From Hirudinaria manillensis (lineage: Eukaryota; Annelida; Clitellata; Hirudinida; Hirudinidae), in assembly GCA_034509925.1 (NCBI GenBank), contig CM067527.1:2852501-2916500 (forward strand): DNA of 64,000 nucleotides, written 5' to 3'. Positions 63,494 to 64,000 of this stretch are shown piece by piece. Position 1 is the stretch's first letter. Each line of letters opens with the position of its first letter. Below the pieces are notes generated by a model that was not told where the DNA came from, made no database searches, and saw only the letters and a program-made list of their open reading frames with translations. The position numbers and the translations under genes were made by a program.

Positions 63494-64000
63494 AACACAA
63501 ACACAAATAACTCCAGCTGATTAAATAATTATCTCTCGGGATTGTTTGTTGACAGGTGCCGGCCAGTGGGTAGGATATATTATCGCCTTCAAAATAATAT
63601 AATTTAATTGATTAAAAGTAAACTCAATTATTTTTGCACAGAATTTTTATAAACTTAAGCTACATTAACAATTTAAATAGAGGAAACCACACTAACAAAA
63701 GTTAGTTAGTTTTGGTCAAAATTGACAAGATATTAAAGTGTGGTTGGAAAATTCATGTGCTAAATGTTACTTTGTAGACAAGCGAATTTTTCGCTTAAAA
63801 TCTACAAAATGCAATGGTCATTTCTTTATAGTAATTTCCAAAACCTCCACGAGAATAAAAGGAAAATTCGTATCCAAGAGCCACAAGCCCGTGTTGCTGC
63901 AATTGCTTGTTAAACTTCGAAGGCTGTTGGATAGTTTTGGACTCTAAAGATTGACATCGACATGCATAAGATTCTATTAATTCTTCACTTATCAATAATT
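63494..64000. other. Upstream of DUS1L
   Basis: The stretch probably contains the DUS1L promoter. A minus-strand frame at 63795-63995 (containing HGLVALGYEFSFYSRGG) looks somewhat protein-like but has no family match, and it would have to end in or read toward DUS1L. It is not called as a gene. Confidence 0.4.

Noticed and set aside
63795-63995. Minus-strand open frame at the window edge
   Set aside because: It is short, unsupported by splice or start context, and not continuous with DUS1L.

Overview
This window is animal (metazoan) nuclear DNA. The genes are split by short GT-AG introns. The families found (epsin, CLK/LAMMER kinase, polo-like kinase of the PLK2/3 type, FAM13 RhoGAP, DUS1L) are metazoan housekeeping and signalling families. 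The DNA is AT-rich and packed with simple repeats: (ATT)n, (GAT)n/(ATC)n, (AATC)n, (GGAT)n. Poly-N, poly-Q and poly-D tracts sit inside proteins. This combination fits an invertebrate, perhaps a lophotrochozoan such as an annelid or leech, but the species call is only a guess.

Layout. 1-5.8 kb holds mostly simple repeats plus a possible promoter patch around 4.4-4.6 kb. 5.8-8.8 kb carries exons of an unrecognised membrane protein on the minus strand. 9.7-19.0 kb is a 23-exon FAM13-type RhoGAP gene on the plus strand. 19-27 kb is repeat-rich and contains a chain of exon-like segments that may be an unknown single-pass membrane protein. 27.1-29.1 kb encodes a mucin-like, apparently GPI-anchored Ser/Thr-rich protein. 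30.9-35.7 kb is epsin. 37.0-44.8 kb is one 14-exon gene for an unusually large CLK/LAMMER kinase with a roughly 1,000-residue RS-rich N-terminal part. 44.8-50.9 kb is repeat-rich intergenic DNA with one weak small-gene candidate. 50.9-57.9 kb is a 12-exon polo-like kinase. 59.25-63.5 kb is DUS1L on the minus strand, converging on the kinase gene.

Five gene models (FAM13, epsin, CLK, PLK, DUS1L) were built exon by exon by hand. In each, the reading phases close across every junction and the family motifs run continuously through the joins. They do not form an operon or obvious pathway. FAM13 concerns Rho GTPase control, epsin clathrin endocytosis, CLK splicing-factor phosphorylation, PLK stress or centrosome signalling, and DUS1L tRNA dihydrouridine formation. 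No CRISPR array, rRNA or tRNA gene was seen. No intact transposon was recognised.

The points most worth follow-up are: the giant CLK with three altered signature motifs and a possible RS-only isoform; the extended PLK with a large insert between its polo boxes; the strand-polarised triplet repeats beside many splice sites; two unrecognised membrane-protein genes; and a perfect 40-bp palindrome just upstream of the PLK start codon.
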